Below are positions 1 to 7,642 of a stretch of 64,000 nucleotides of DNA, in pieces. The stretch is from Spartinivicinus ruber. Its GTDB lineage: Bacteria > Pseudomonadota > Gammaproteobacteria > Pseudomonadales > Zooshikellaceae. The position numbers and the translations under genes were made by a program. The notes beneath the pieces were generated by a model. That model had not been told where the DNA came from. It made no database searches and saw only the letters and a list, made by a program, of their open reading frames with translations. Position 1 is the stretch's first letter; every line of letters begins with the position of its first letter. The DNA lies in contig NZ_CP048878.1 of the NCBI RefSeq assembly GCF_011009015.1, positions 4,990,354 to 5,054,353 on the forward strand, given 5' to 3'.

Positions 1-590
1 AAACCTGCTGCGGCCACTATAGCTACCACTAATGGTGAAGTACGGTTTCCAGGCACGCCTCCTACACAGTGCTTATCCAAAACTTGTGGTATATCCCAGT
101 CAATGCGCTGGCCAGAATCAACCATGGCCTTTGTAATAGCAATTACCTCTGGAGGCGATAAATGGGTGCCAGAACAAGCCCCCAAATAAGTAGCTAACTG
201 AATATCAGGATAATGCCCTAAACAAATATCATGCATCACCTCAAAAGCCGATGCCTCATCAAATGACTTTCCAGCCAGTTTGCTTTTTATATAAGTAAAG
301 GAGTCTGCCGGTTTAGCATGACTGCAATGTACTTGTTCTCCTTCATCTGCTTTTAATAGTGTCCAAGCAGCCTCAGATAAACCAATTTCCTGGTCAGTTA
401 ACAACTGACTGGTAATAAATTGAATTGTGGCAATGATACTATGATTTTCAGTGGCCACTTTAATTCGTGAATGAACAGAAAACCCTTCCGATTTACACAC
501 ATGGCTATCTTGCCTTAAATAAGCAACCGGCTCTTGATGGGTATCAATACCAATCCTACGTAATCGTAACGGCTGTTTTTCAGCTTCCAT
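1..590 (-). CDS. Thymidine/AMP phosphorylase-like protein, N-terminal part (runs off the window)
   Basis: Translating the minus strand from the ATG at 588-590 gives an open frame of 196 codons that reaches the window edge, so the C-terminus is missing. An AAGGA ribosome binding site lies 5 bases before the ATG. The far end reads DKHCVGGVPGNRTSPLVVA, a phosphate/nucleoside-binding motif of the pyrimidine/AMP phosphorylase superfamily. The roughly 80-residue N-terminal extension before the glycosyltransferase helical domain fits the long archaeal-type subfamily (TIGR02645-like, about 500 residues) rather than E. coli DeoA. Members phosphorolyse nucleosides or nucleoside monophosphates; which one applies here cannot be told from this fragment. 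It is transcribed away from the ferritin-like gene at 946. Confidence 0.8.
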   Translation of the reverse strand, partial: MEAEKQPLRLRRIGIDTHQEPVAYLRQDSHVCKSEGFSVHSRIKVATENHSIIATIQFITSQLLTDQEIGLSEAAWTLLKADEGEQVHCSHAKPADSFTYIKSKLAGKSFDEASAFEVMHDICLGHYPDIQLATYLGACSGTHLSPPEVIAITKAMVDSGQRIDWDIPQVLDKHCVGGVPGNRTSPLVVAIVAAAG

Positions 591-945
591 TGTGGTCCTT
601 CAGCAACAAGTCTTAATTTATACCATTCGCTTTGGCTATAGTAACGCTCGAAAAATTACATAAACTTCTTACAAGTAGCATATTACCGTTATCACAAACC
701 TACAACAGTAATAGGTGTTCCATACACCAAATAAAGCAATAACATTACAAATGCACCTCGACTACCCCACGAGATTATAATAGTTTTTACATAGCGGAAA
801 ACCCGAGATCTTTGTCGTTTCAATGCCCGTTACAATTTATACAACTGTTTATTTATTCAAGTTCGAAAACAAGGCACTAGCGCCTCCGTAAGTCTAAACT
901 AACCATAACATGGACTGTTATTTCCAATTTGTAGAGGTGCAACCC
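591..945. other. Divergent intergenic region
   Basis: This AT-rich spacer of 355 bases separates the leftward phosphorylase-like gene from the rightward ferritin-like gene, so promoters for both should lie here. I see no convincing small gene, repeat or strong operator palindrome. Confidence 0.6.
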
Positions 946-1410
946 ATGCAATTTCCCAAGCTCCATGATGTACTGGATTATGTCGTTAAAACCCATTGGC
1001 AAATGAGCCAACTTTATCAGAAGTTGAGCCGTAAAGCAGAACAAAAAAAAGTGAAGTTATTGCTAGATTATCTGGTAGAACATGAAAAAGCGATTAGTGA
1101 TAATTTACTGAAAATTGAAGAGCATGCCCCCAGCCAAGTGATTAACTTGTGGTATCAAGAACTCACTAACGACCCCTTGTTTAAACAATACCACGCAAAA
1201 GATTATGGCAAAGACATATCCCTTAATGATGTTATTGAAATTGCATTAGAGCTGGATGATCGACTAATTGATTTATACCAACTACTCGCCAGTCATGCCC
1301 AATCAAGCAAAGCGAAAGAAACGCTTAATAATCTGCTCTATATAGAAAAACAGCGAAAAAAACAGTTTATGATGAATGCCTTACAATTAAATGGTAACGA
1401 CCATGAATAG
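946..1410 (+). CDS. Ferritin-like four-helix protein
   Basis: The product is 154 residues, nearly all predicted helix, with regularly spaced acidic and basic residues (for example LVEHEK and LLYIEKQRKKQ), the pattern of a ferritin/rubrerythrin-like bundle. The start is set at the ATG at 946 because GAGGTG sits 6 bases upstream; the earlier in-frame ATG at 910 has no such site. The usual paired ExxH iron-ligand motifs are not clearly complete, so iron binding is uncertain. There is no signal peptide or membrane segment, so it should be cytoplasmic. It ends 10 bases before the convergent amrS-like gene. Confidence 0.55.
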   Translation: MQFPKLHDVLDYVVKTHWQMSQLYQKLSRKAEQKKVKLLLDYLVEHEKAISDNLLKIEEHAPSQVINLWYQELTNDPLFKQYHAKDYGKDISLNDVIEIALELDDRLIDLYQLLASHAQSSKAKETLNNLLYIEKQRKKQFMMNALQLNGNDHE

Positions 1411-1420
1411 CACAGTTTTT

Positions 1421-2506
1421 TTACGACACCATCCGCACGGGTAACCGCCTCGCCCCCCAAACACCTGGTTGCTGCTCAAAAAAACCTGCCAGTGGCGTAC
1501 CACAATTGACACAATGACCATGGTCATCCAAACCCCAATATCCCAATACATACCAATTACGCTCAATCAACATGGCTCCGCACTGATGGCAATAGGTGCT
1601 CTCACCTTTTACATCAAATACATTACCAGTGTAGACATAATTCAACCCTTTACTCATTGCAATTTTTCTTGCTTTGGTCAGAGTTTGTGCAGGGGTACGG
1701 GATTTATTCAGCATTTTCCAATCAGGGTGAAAAGCAGTAAAGTGCACTGGGATAAATGGCCCAAGATTTTCCATAATCCATTCGGACATTTGATGGATTT
1801 CTTCATCACTATCATTTTCATCTGGAATTAATAAGGTGGTAATTTCAAACCATACTTTAGTTTCATCTTTAAGATATTTCAGAGTATCCAATACTGCACC
1901 TAATTCACCACCACAAATTTTCTTATAAAAACGCTCAGTGAAAGCTTTTAAATCTATATTGGCTGCATCCATTCCCTGATAAAATTCCACTCGCGGCTCC
2001 TTACAAATATAACCTGCGGTTACGGCAACAGAAAAAATATCATTTTCTCTACAAGCCGCTGCCACGTCCAAGGCATATTCCATAAAGATGACTGGATCAT
2101 TATAAGTATAAGCAATACTTCGACATCCCAGGCTTTTAGCAGCTATCACTAGCTGTTCAGGTGATGCCTGATCAGCCAGCGTATCCATTTCTCTGGATTT
2201 ACTCATGTCCCAGTTTTGACAAAACTTACAGGCAAGATTACAACCTGCTGTACCAAACGACAGTACCGGTGTACCAGGATAAAAATGGTTCAACGGTTTT
2301 TTTTCTATGGGATCAACACAGAAGCCACTAGAACGGCCATAACTGGTTAACACAATTTGGTTATCTTCACGGGCGCGAACAAAACATAAACCACGCTGTC
2401 CTTCCCTTAATTTACAATGCCTTGGGCAAACATCACATTGAATCCGTCCATCTTCCAATTGATGCCAATATTTTGTGGCTACTGTATTAACACTTGAGAA
2501 AGCCAT
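1421..2506 (-). CDS. amrS: AmmeMemoRadiSam system radical SAM enzyme (AmrS family)
   Basis: A 361-residue protein of the PflA-like radical SAM family. The cluster-binding CxxxCxxC is visible near residues 89-96 (GCNLACKFC). The N-terminus has a second cysteine-rich segment (CDVCPRHC followed by GLC), and the C-terminus has two Cys-pair knuckles (CHQCG and CVNCG) resembling a zinc ribbon or rubredoxin-like fold. That three-part layout is typical of the radical SAM member of the AmmeMemoRadiSam set. The ATG at 2506 is preferred over an upstream TTG because TAGG lies just before it. The two partners, MEMO-like and AMMECR1-like genes, are divergently encoded 180 bases away. The reaction catalysed is not known to me; cytoplasmic. 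Confidence 0.9.
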   Translation of the reverse strand: MAFSSVNTVATKYWHQLEDGRIQCDVCPRHCKLREGQRGLCFVRAREDNQIVLTSYGRSSGFCVDPIEKKPLNHFYPGTPVLSFGTAGCNLACKFCQNWDMSKSREMDTLADQASPEQLVIAAKSLGCRSIAYTYNDPVIFMEYALDVAAACRENDIFSVAVTAGYICKEPRVEFYQGMDAANIDLKAFTERFYKKICGGELGAVLDTLKYLKDETKVWFEITTLLIPDENDSDEEIHQMSEWIMENLGPFIPVHFTAFHPDWKMLNKSRTPAQTLTKARKIAMSKGLNYVYTGNVFDVKGESTYCHQCGAMLIERNWYVLGYWGLDDHGHCVNCGTPLAGFFEQQPGVWGARRLPVRMVS

Positions 2507-2686
2507 CAACCTACCCTACCAGCCATTGATTAGGCTCTATAATAAAACTATATGTATAAATCAGATGCTTGTGTGAACGTTTTTCGCTTATCTATGTTCC
2601 AACCTAATATGCTGGTATCTATTTCAAACGCTATAATTCAAGCACTATGTTAACCTTTAGAGTACACCTGAGTTAGGAGGTTCGCT

Positions 2687-3466
2687 ATGGAGATTCGCCA
2701 GCCCGCCGTAGCCGGCATGTTTTACCCAGAGTCACCTCAAGACCTCAGCAATACTGTCAAAAACCTGCTGGCAATTGATGATCCAGTCAATATGGCCCCG
2801 AAAGTATTAATCGTGCCTCATGCTGGCTATATTTATTCTGGCTCTGTCGCAGCAAAAGCTTATCACCTGCTAGAGCCATTAAAGGATAAGATTCAACGGG
2901 TTATCATGTTCGGTCCCTCCCACCGAGTTCCTTTTACTGGGTTAGCCTTACCCGCAACTGAAGCATTTAATACGCCGCTGGGAATGGTTAGCATAGATAC
3001 ACAAGCTATAGAGGAAGCAGCTCAACTGGTCGATGTCCAAGTTCTGGATATTGCTCATACCCACGAGCATTGCCTGGAAGTACAACTCCCTTTTCTACAA
3101 ACAGTATTAGCCCAATTCAAGCTAGTTCCTTTTGTGGTTGGCCACGCCAGTGCCGAATCTGTCGCTGACGTCATTGAACACTTTTGGGGAGGGCCTGAGA
3201 CCTTAATAGTCATTAGTTCAGACTTAAGCCACTATCATCCTTATCAGGAAGCCAAAGCCATTGATGCCGCTACAACCGAGAAAATTAAACATCTTGATTA
3301 CCATTTACACGGAGAAGAAGCCTGTGGTTGTAAACCTATTAATGGAATTTTATTAACAGCAAAGCGAAAAGGACTTGAAGTCACCATTTTAGACACACGC
3401 AACTCTGGAGATACTGCTGGCCCGAAAGATACTGTCGTAGGATATGGTGCCTATGCCTTACGCTAA
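2687..3466 (+). CDS. amrB: AmmeMemoRadiSam system protein B (MEMO1 homologue)
   Basis: A 259-residue protein matching the MEMO family, whose fold is that of class III extradiol dioxygenases. It keeps the residues that form the metal-binding pocket in human MEMO1: His45 in PHAGYIYSG, His79 in GPSHRVPF and Cys213 in CGCKPINGILL. SSDLSHYHPY is also characteristic. A strong AGGAGG lies 8 bases before the ATG. The AMMECR1-like gene overlaps its 3' end, so the two are probably translationally coupled. Bacterial function is unresolved; strict co-occurrence with the radical SAM and AMMECR1 proteins suggests a joint redox or modification reaction. Confidence 0.93.
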   Translation: MEIRQPAVAGMFYPESPQDLSNTVKNLLAIDDPVNMAPKVLIVPHAGYIYSGSVAAKAYHLLEPLKDKIQRVIMFGPSHRVPFTGLALPATEAFNTPLGMVSIDTQAIEEAAQLVDVQVLDIAHTHEHCLEVQLPFLQTVLAQFKLVPFVVGHASAESVADVIEHFWGGPETLIVISSDLSHYHPYQEAKAIDAATTEKIKHLDYHLHGEEACGCKPINGILLTAKRKGLEVTILDTRNSGDTAGPKDTVVGYGAYALR

Positions 3467-4025
3467 AATAGACCAAGAAGACCAACAAACATTACTGAAA
3501 CTGGCACGTCAGGTAATTACTGCAGGTTGTAAAAAACAATCATTGCCCAAAGTGAATCCTGATGAGTATTCTACGACTCTTCAGGCAGAACGTAGTGCTT
3601 TTGTAACCTTGACAAAACAGCAATTCTTAAGAGGCTGCATCGGTAGTCTAAGCGCTACCCGCCCTTTGGTATTGGAAGTGCACCATAATGCATACGCAAG
3701 TGCGTTCGAAGATTATCGGTTCCCTAATATGGAAAGTAGCGAACTAGATAAAATTAAAATTGAAATATCCATATTATCACCTCATCAACCGATAAGCTTT
3801 ATTGACGAACAGTCACTAATAAATCAATTAAAGCCTTTTCAAGATGGTGTTATTCTGGAATATAAACAACACCGGGGCACTTTTTTACCTCAAGTATGGG
3901 ATAAATTAACTGACCCTGTTGATTTTTTTAACCAACTCAAACAAAAAGCAGGACTGCCTACTGACTTTTGGAATAACAAAGTAAAGTGCTACAAATACCA
4001 GGTCTTCGCTTTTCATGAAGACTAA
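3453..4025 (+). CDS. amrA: AmmeMemoRadiSam system protein A (AMMECR1 domain)
   Basis: A 190-residue AMMECR1-domain protein. The family hallmark LRGCIGS is clear, followed by the usual alpha/beta continuation (YASAFEDYRFPNME, ILSPHQPI, GTFLPQVWD). The start at 3453 is chosen because AGGA at 3439-3442 is 10 bases upstream; an ATG at 3444 would be only 1 base from it. The gene overlaps the end of amrB by 14 bases, indicating one transcript. AMMECR1 has been proposed to bind nucleic acid or nucleotide, but no bacterial activity is firmly established. Cytoplasmic. Confidence 0.92.
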   Translation: MPYAKIDQEDQQTLLKLARQVITAGCKKQSLPKVNPDEYSTTLQAERSAFVTLTKQQFLRGCIGSLSATRPLVLEVHHNAYASAFEDYRFPNMESSELDKIKIEISILSPHQPISFIDEQSLINQLKPFQDGVILEYKQHRGTFLPQVWDKLTDPVDFFNQLKQKAGLPTDFWNNKVKCYKYQVFAFHED

Positions 4026-4395
4026 TACTGCCTCATTTGCAATATAAATATAACTATTTACAATAAATAAATATTCCCTCAACACTACAGTTTATTTCTA
4101 AAACCCCACCTCCCTCACACTATTGTAAATATAGTTGACACCGAAAACCTAAAATCAGTACTATTCCACTTTCCATAGAGGCTATTTTAGTAATACTAAA
4201 CCAGTCGATTTCTTAAGGTTAGTCACTATATCATTGCTTGTTTTTGCCTGTATTTCTAAAACTTGCAATTAAAAGAAAACCAGAAATGGCAGACTTATTT
4301 ACACACTTTCAATAATGCCATTTTTTTAAAGAACATCATATTTAGAAAATTATAGTAGCTGATTAATTTTCTATAACAGACCAAACATACTGAGT
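4026..4395 (+). other. AT-rich intergenic region with leader hairpin
   Basis: No gene is visible in this 370-base region. It holds a hairpin followed by a T run (4284-4327, listed separately) about 70 bases before the next gene. That hairpin could end the amrBA transcript or attenuate the binding-protein gene. Confidence 0.5.
4284..4327 (+). terminator. Probable intrinsic terminator between amrA and the binding-protein gene
   Basis: AAATGGCA (4284-4291) pairs perfectly with TGCCATTT (4316-4323), and T residues continue to 4327. The loop is long (24 bases), which weakens the call. Confidence 0.5.
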
Positions 4396-5202
4396 ATGAA
4401 AAAATATATTTTCTTAAGCTGCCTACTATTATGGCTCAATCAACAAACAGTATTTGCCGCTGAATTCAAATGTAAAAAAACTTTGAAAATGGCAATTGGC
4501 ACACAACGAGAGCCTTTTGTTATTCAGCCAAAAGATAGCCCTGTTACTGGGTTTGATATCGATTTACTTAAAGCTATTGTGGAGAAAGCTGGCTGTAAAC
4601 TTGAATTGATCAATAAGAAAGATTTGTCATGGGATACGCGCCTAACCATGATAAAAGAGGGACAGCTAGATATCGCCACTGGTGCTTCCTGGAATAATAA
4701 CCGAGCAGAATGGGCACATTATAGCTTTCCTTATCGTAACGAGTATGCAGGTATCTATATCAGAAAATCAGATGAAGATCTTTTTGCCAGTAAAAGCTTA
4801 GCCCAATTATTAGCAGGTCCATTCACTTTAGGCGTAACCAAAGGAAATACTTACGGCTCTAAATTAGATACACTATTGGCAAGTCATAAAAATAAGCTGC
4901 ATTCTGTAGATAACTCATCCTCTTTTTACCAGTTAATAGACCAGGGGAAAATTGATGGATTTATTGGCTACCCGGTTACAGATATCATTCAGCTTATTAG
5001 AAAGAAATTGGATGATAAATTCACATTACATTATGAAACAGTAGTAAAAACTGGTCAGGTTCACTATTTATTAAGCAAAAAAACTGTCTCAATAGACTTA
5101 ATCAATGCATTCAACTCTGCACTCGTAGAGCTTCGAGCAAATGGTGGTTACGATAAAATTGTAAAAAAATATTCCCTTAGTTATGGTATCAATACCTGGT
5201 AA
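4396..5202 (+). CDS. Periplasmic solute-binding protein, family 3 (amino-acid type), orphan
   Basis: A 268-residue protein with an N-terminal signal peptide (hydrophobic LSCLLLWLN, cleavage near VFAAE) and a type II periplasmic binding fold. The family-3 signature GFDIDLLKAI is clear near residues 53-62, and the mature protein is normal length. It should bind an amino acid or related small polar ligand in the periplasm. No permease or ATPase gene is adjacent. It either serves a transporter encoded elsewhere or acts as a sensor ligand carrier. The next gene encodes a binding protein of a different family. Confidence 0.85.
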   Translation: MKKYIFLSCLLLWLNQQTVFAAEFKCKKTLKMAIGTQREPFVIQPKDSPVTGFDIDLLKAIVEKAGCKLELINKKDLSWDTRLTMIKEGQLDIATGASWNNNRAEWAHYSFPYRNEYAGIYIRKSDEDLFASKSLAQLLAGPFTLGVTKGNTYGSKLDTLLASHKNKLHSVDNSSSFYQLIDQGKIDGFIGYPVTDIIQLIRKKLDDKFTLHYETVVKTGQVHYLLSKKTVSIDLINAFNSALVELRANGGYDKIVKKYSLSYGINTW

Positions 5203-5362
5203 TCACTACTTCAAGCGGTTTTCCAAATAACAATCAAATCATTTCAAGAATAATCAAGCGGGTGAAAATCAGCACTCTCACCTATCTTTTTTTAATTTAG
5301 TTTAATTTCAACTCATAGGCTATATTTACAAGATATTTAACGCTACTAAACTGCTATCTAAA

Positions 5363-6334
5363 ATGTATATTTATAGCCTTTTGCTTCAAACCTTGCTCAT
5401 ATCCATGTCAATATCAGAACCACTCGCGGGTAGCACCCATGAGCGGATAAAAATTGTGACAAATGACTGGACAAGCCAAATTGTTATGTCAAATATCGCT
5501 GCTATTTTTTTCAATGAAATGGGCTACAAAACCTCTTTCGTGCAGCTCAAAACGGATGTTCAATGGAATATGATTAGCCGGGGTCATATTCATCTCCAAT
5601 TGGAAGTTTGGGAAGGAACAATGGCTGCTCAATACCAAAAGCTCATGGATAACAACAGAATTATTGATTTAGGCAACCATAATGCCATAACCCGAGAAGA
5701 CTGGTGGTATCCAGCTTATGTTGAAGAAAAATGTCCTGGTTTACCAAATTGGCAAGCACTGCAATCTTGCTATGGAATATTTTCAAAACAGGAGTCAAAA
5801 GGAAAAGGGGTTTATTTAGGCGGCCCCTGGGAAAAACCAGATGCCAGGCGAATCAGAGTATTAGGATTAAATTTTATTGTCGAAAGAGTGTCCCATGGCG
5901 ACCAACTCTGGATTGAACTAGAGCAGGCTTACAACAACAGAAAGCCCATAGTACTTTTTAACTGGACGCCTAACTGGGTTGAATATAAATACAGTGGTAA
6001 ATTCGTAGAGTTTCCAGAGTATTCAGCTCAGTGCGAAACAGACCCATCCTGGGGTGTTAATCCCAATGCAACTTATGACTGTGGTAATCCTAAGAATGGC
6101 TGGTTAACAAAAATCGCCTGGATTGAGTTTCCCAATAAGTGGCCCTGTGCCTATCAAGTAGCGAAAAGAATAAACTTTACTAATGAGCTGATTGCTGAGC
6201 TTGTTTATTGGGTAGATGGTCTGTACTTAACTCATCAACAAGCAGCACAACAGTGGATTAAAACCAAAAAGCATGTCTGGCAACAATGGATTCCACCAGA
6301 ATGTAGAAGAGACTCTATGACTATTTATGATTAA
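5363..6334 (+). CDS. Glycine-betaine/choline-type substrate-binding protein (OpuAC domain), orphan
   Basis: A 323-residue protein with a signal-like N-terminus (IYSLLLQTLLISMS, cleavage near PLAGS) and an OpuAC/ProX-type domain. Supporting segments are the opening IVTNDWTSQ, LEVWEGTM, the tryptophan-rich WTPNWVEY and the C-terminal LVYWVDGLYLTHQQAAQQW. Aromatic residues typically form the cage for quaternary ammonium ligands in this family, so an osmolyte such as betaine is a reasonable ligand guess. No permease or ATPase accompanies it. It is longer than a typical ProX mature domain, with four or more cysteines that may form disulfides. No clear ribosome binding site precedes the ATG. Confidence 0.8.
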   Translation: MYIYSLLLQTLLISMSISEPLAGSTHERIKIVTNDWTSQIVMSNIAAIFFNEMGYKTSFVQLKTDVQWNMISRGHIHLQLEVWEGTMAAQYQKLMDNNRIIDLGNHNAITREDWWYPAYVEEKCPGLPNWQALQSCYGIFSKQESKGKGVYLGGPWEKPDARRIRVLGLNFIVERVSHGDQLWIELEQAYNNRKPIVLFNWTPNWVEYKYSGKFVEFPEYSAQCETDPSWGVNPNATYDCGNPKNGWLTKIAWIEFPNKWPCAYQVAKRINFTNELIAELVYWVDGLYLTHQQAAQQWIKTKKHVWQQWIPPECRRDSMTIYD

Positions 6335-6350
6335 TAGTTTATTAGTCAAT

Positions 6351-6402
6351 GCAACTCTTCTTAATTGATAGCCAATACCATTGGGAATAAAAGAAGAGTT
6401 GC
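6351..6402. terminator. 12-bp perfect inverted repeat between convergent genes
   Basis: GCAACTCTTCTT (6351-6362) is exactly complementary to AAGAAGAGTTGC (6391-6402). It lies between the converging OpuAC-like and YadA-like genes, where a bidirectional terminator is expected. The right flank is T-rich but has no long T run. Confidence 0.6.
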
Positions 6403-6415
6403 TATTTAAATAATA

Positions 6416-7111
6416 TTAAAATGAGTAGCCGTAGCCAACTGAACCAGAAACACTACCACCACCCGTGCCAAGTGAAAACTTGGTAGTATGTTTTCCACGG
6501 TTGGCTGAGATACCCACAGCAATTCCTTGTTTACCTTTATAATAACCAGCACCCACAGAAATTAGATTTTTACCATCAACTGCTTGAGGCATGCCTGCGA
6601 TAGCCATAGATGTAGCAATACCTGAAAAAGCATCATCTTCTAAGTCATCAATTTGAGTTTGCAAGCTATCGATACGAGCACTGTTATTTAAACTTCTAGT
6701 TGTATTATCTGAAATTTGACCATCATGACGATCCAGCCTCTGACTGTTTTGACCAATATGTTTAGTATTAGTTGTTATACGGGTTTCATGATTTTCCAGA
6801 GTCTCAGTATTTTTATTTATTTTTTTCTCATTATTAATAGCTTTATTCTCTGCATTCATTGCCCACTGTTTAGCCTCACCCGCTAGTTTTTTATTGGCTT
6901 GAATATCGTTATCGTGTTGATTCAGACGCTTTGTTTGCTTAGCATTGGTGCTTTTAGCCATCTGAATATTATTTTCATTTTTTTCTATACGCTGTCTATT
7001 TTGATCTATTTCTTTTTTATTCCATAGAGGATCAGCAGCTAATGCATAATTACTGGCTACACTAAACACTAATGATAACGACAAAACAGAAAGGCAGTTT
7101 TTTAACTTCAT
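6416..7111 (-). CDS. Small trimeric-autotransporter-like coiled-coil protein with YadA-type anchor
   Basis: A 231-residue protein in three parts. First is a signal peptide (LSVLSLSLVFSVASNYALA). Next come about 130 residues of Asn/Lys/Gln-rich heptad coiled coil with quasi-repeats (ENHETRITTNTKH, GQNSQRLDRHDGQ). The last 70 residues match the YadA-like outer-membrane anchor (FSGIATSMAIAGMPQ, ISVGAGYYKGKQGIAVGIS, ending in aromatic F as outer membrane proteins do). The start at 7111 is chosen because the signal peptide begins there; the upstream GTG at 7126 is also possible. No head domain is present, so adhesion is not assured. Trimeric surface stalk is the likely form. Confidence 0.8.
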   Translation of the reverse strand: MKLKNCLSVLSLSLVFSVASNYALAADPLWNKKEIDQNRQRIEKNENNIQMAKSTNAKQTKRLNQHDNDIQANKKLAGEAKQWAMNAENKAINNEKKINKNTETLENHETRITTNTKHIGQNSQRLDRHDGQISDNTTRSLNNSARIDSLQTQIDDLEDDAFSGIATSMAIAGMPQAVDGKNLISVGAGYYKGKQGIAVGISANRGKHTTKFSLGTGGGSVSGSVGYGYSF

Positions 7112-7642
7112 AATTAGACGACCCACACCTTAGGTTAATTAACTCACTCAAATAAACAAACTAACAAACAGAAGTTTTGTGAAATTCTATTAACCTATAA
7201 ACACCAATTCAATTGTCGCCTATTTAACAATTTAAGACACAAAAACTAATTAAACTCGTTACAATAATCTTGCCATCCTATTTTTCTCTCAACACTAACC
7301 TCATATATTTCAGCAACTTATATATTTTTACAACACAATCAAAATAACACAGCAGAAGATAATTTTTTTCTTGAAAATCCATCTCATAAAATTATAAAAA
7401 GCAAATACAGATCACAAAAGAAGAAGGAACAAAAACAGTTCAGAAAAAACAAAGAACAACTCACTTATTCCAGCAATTAACACAATAGTTAATTAAACAA
7501 GAATAATTATTAAAATAGCTATAAGAAATACATCACTAAATTTGTAATAACCCCGCCAGGATATTTAACCCAATAACAAAACATCCTGGCAAAGCTGATC
7601 ACATTATCTACTACGGATTAGCTATAAGGTGTATAAGTATAT
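7112..7642. other. AT-rich intergenic region
   Basis: About 530 very AT-rich bases lie between two leftward genes and should hold the promoter for the YadA-like gene near 7112-7250. A 7-bp repeat (CCAGGAT at 7556-7562, ATCCTGG at 7582-7588) could form a weak hairpin after the carboxypeptidase. I see no gene. Confidence 0.5.

Noticed and set aside
1469-1831. A 120-codon rightward frame inside amrS
   Set aside because: Antisense to a well-conserved radical SAM gene, with no protein family features.
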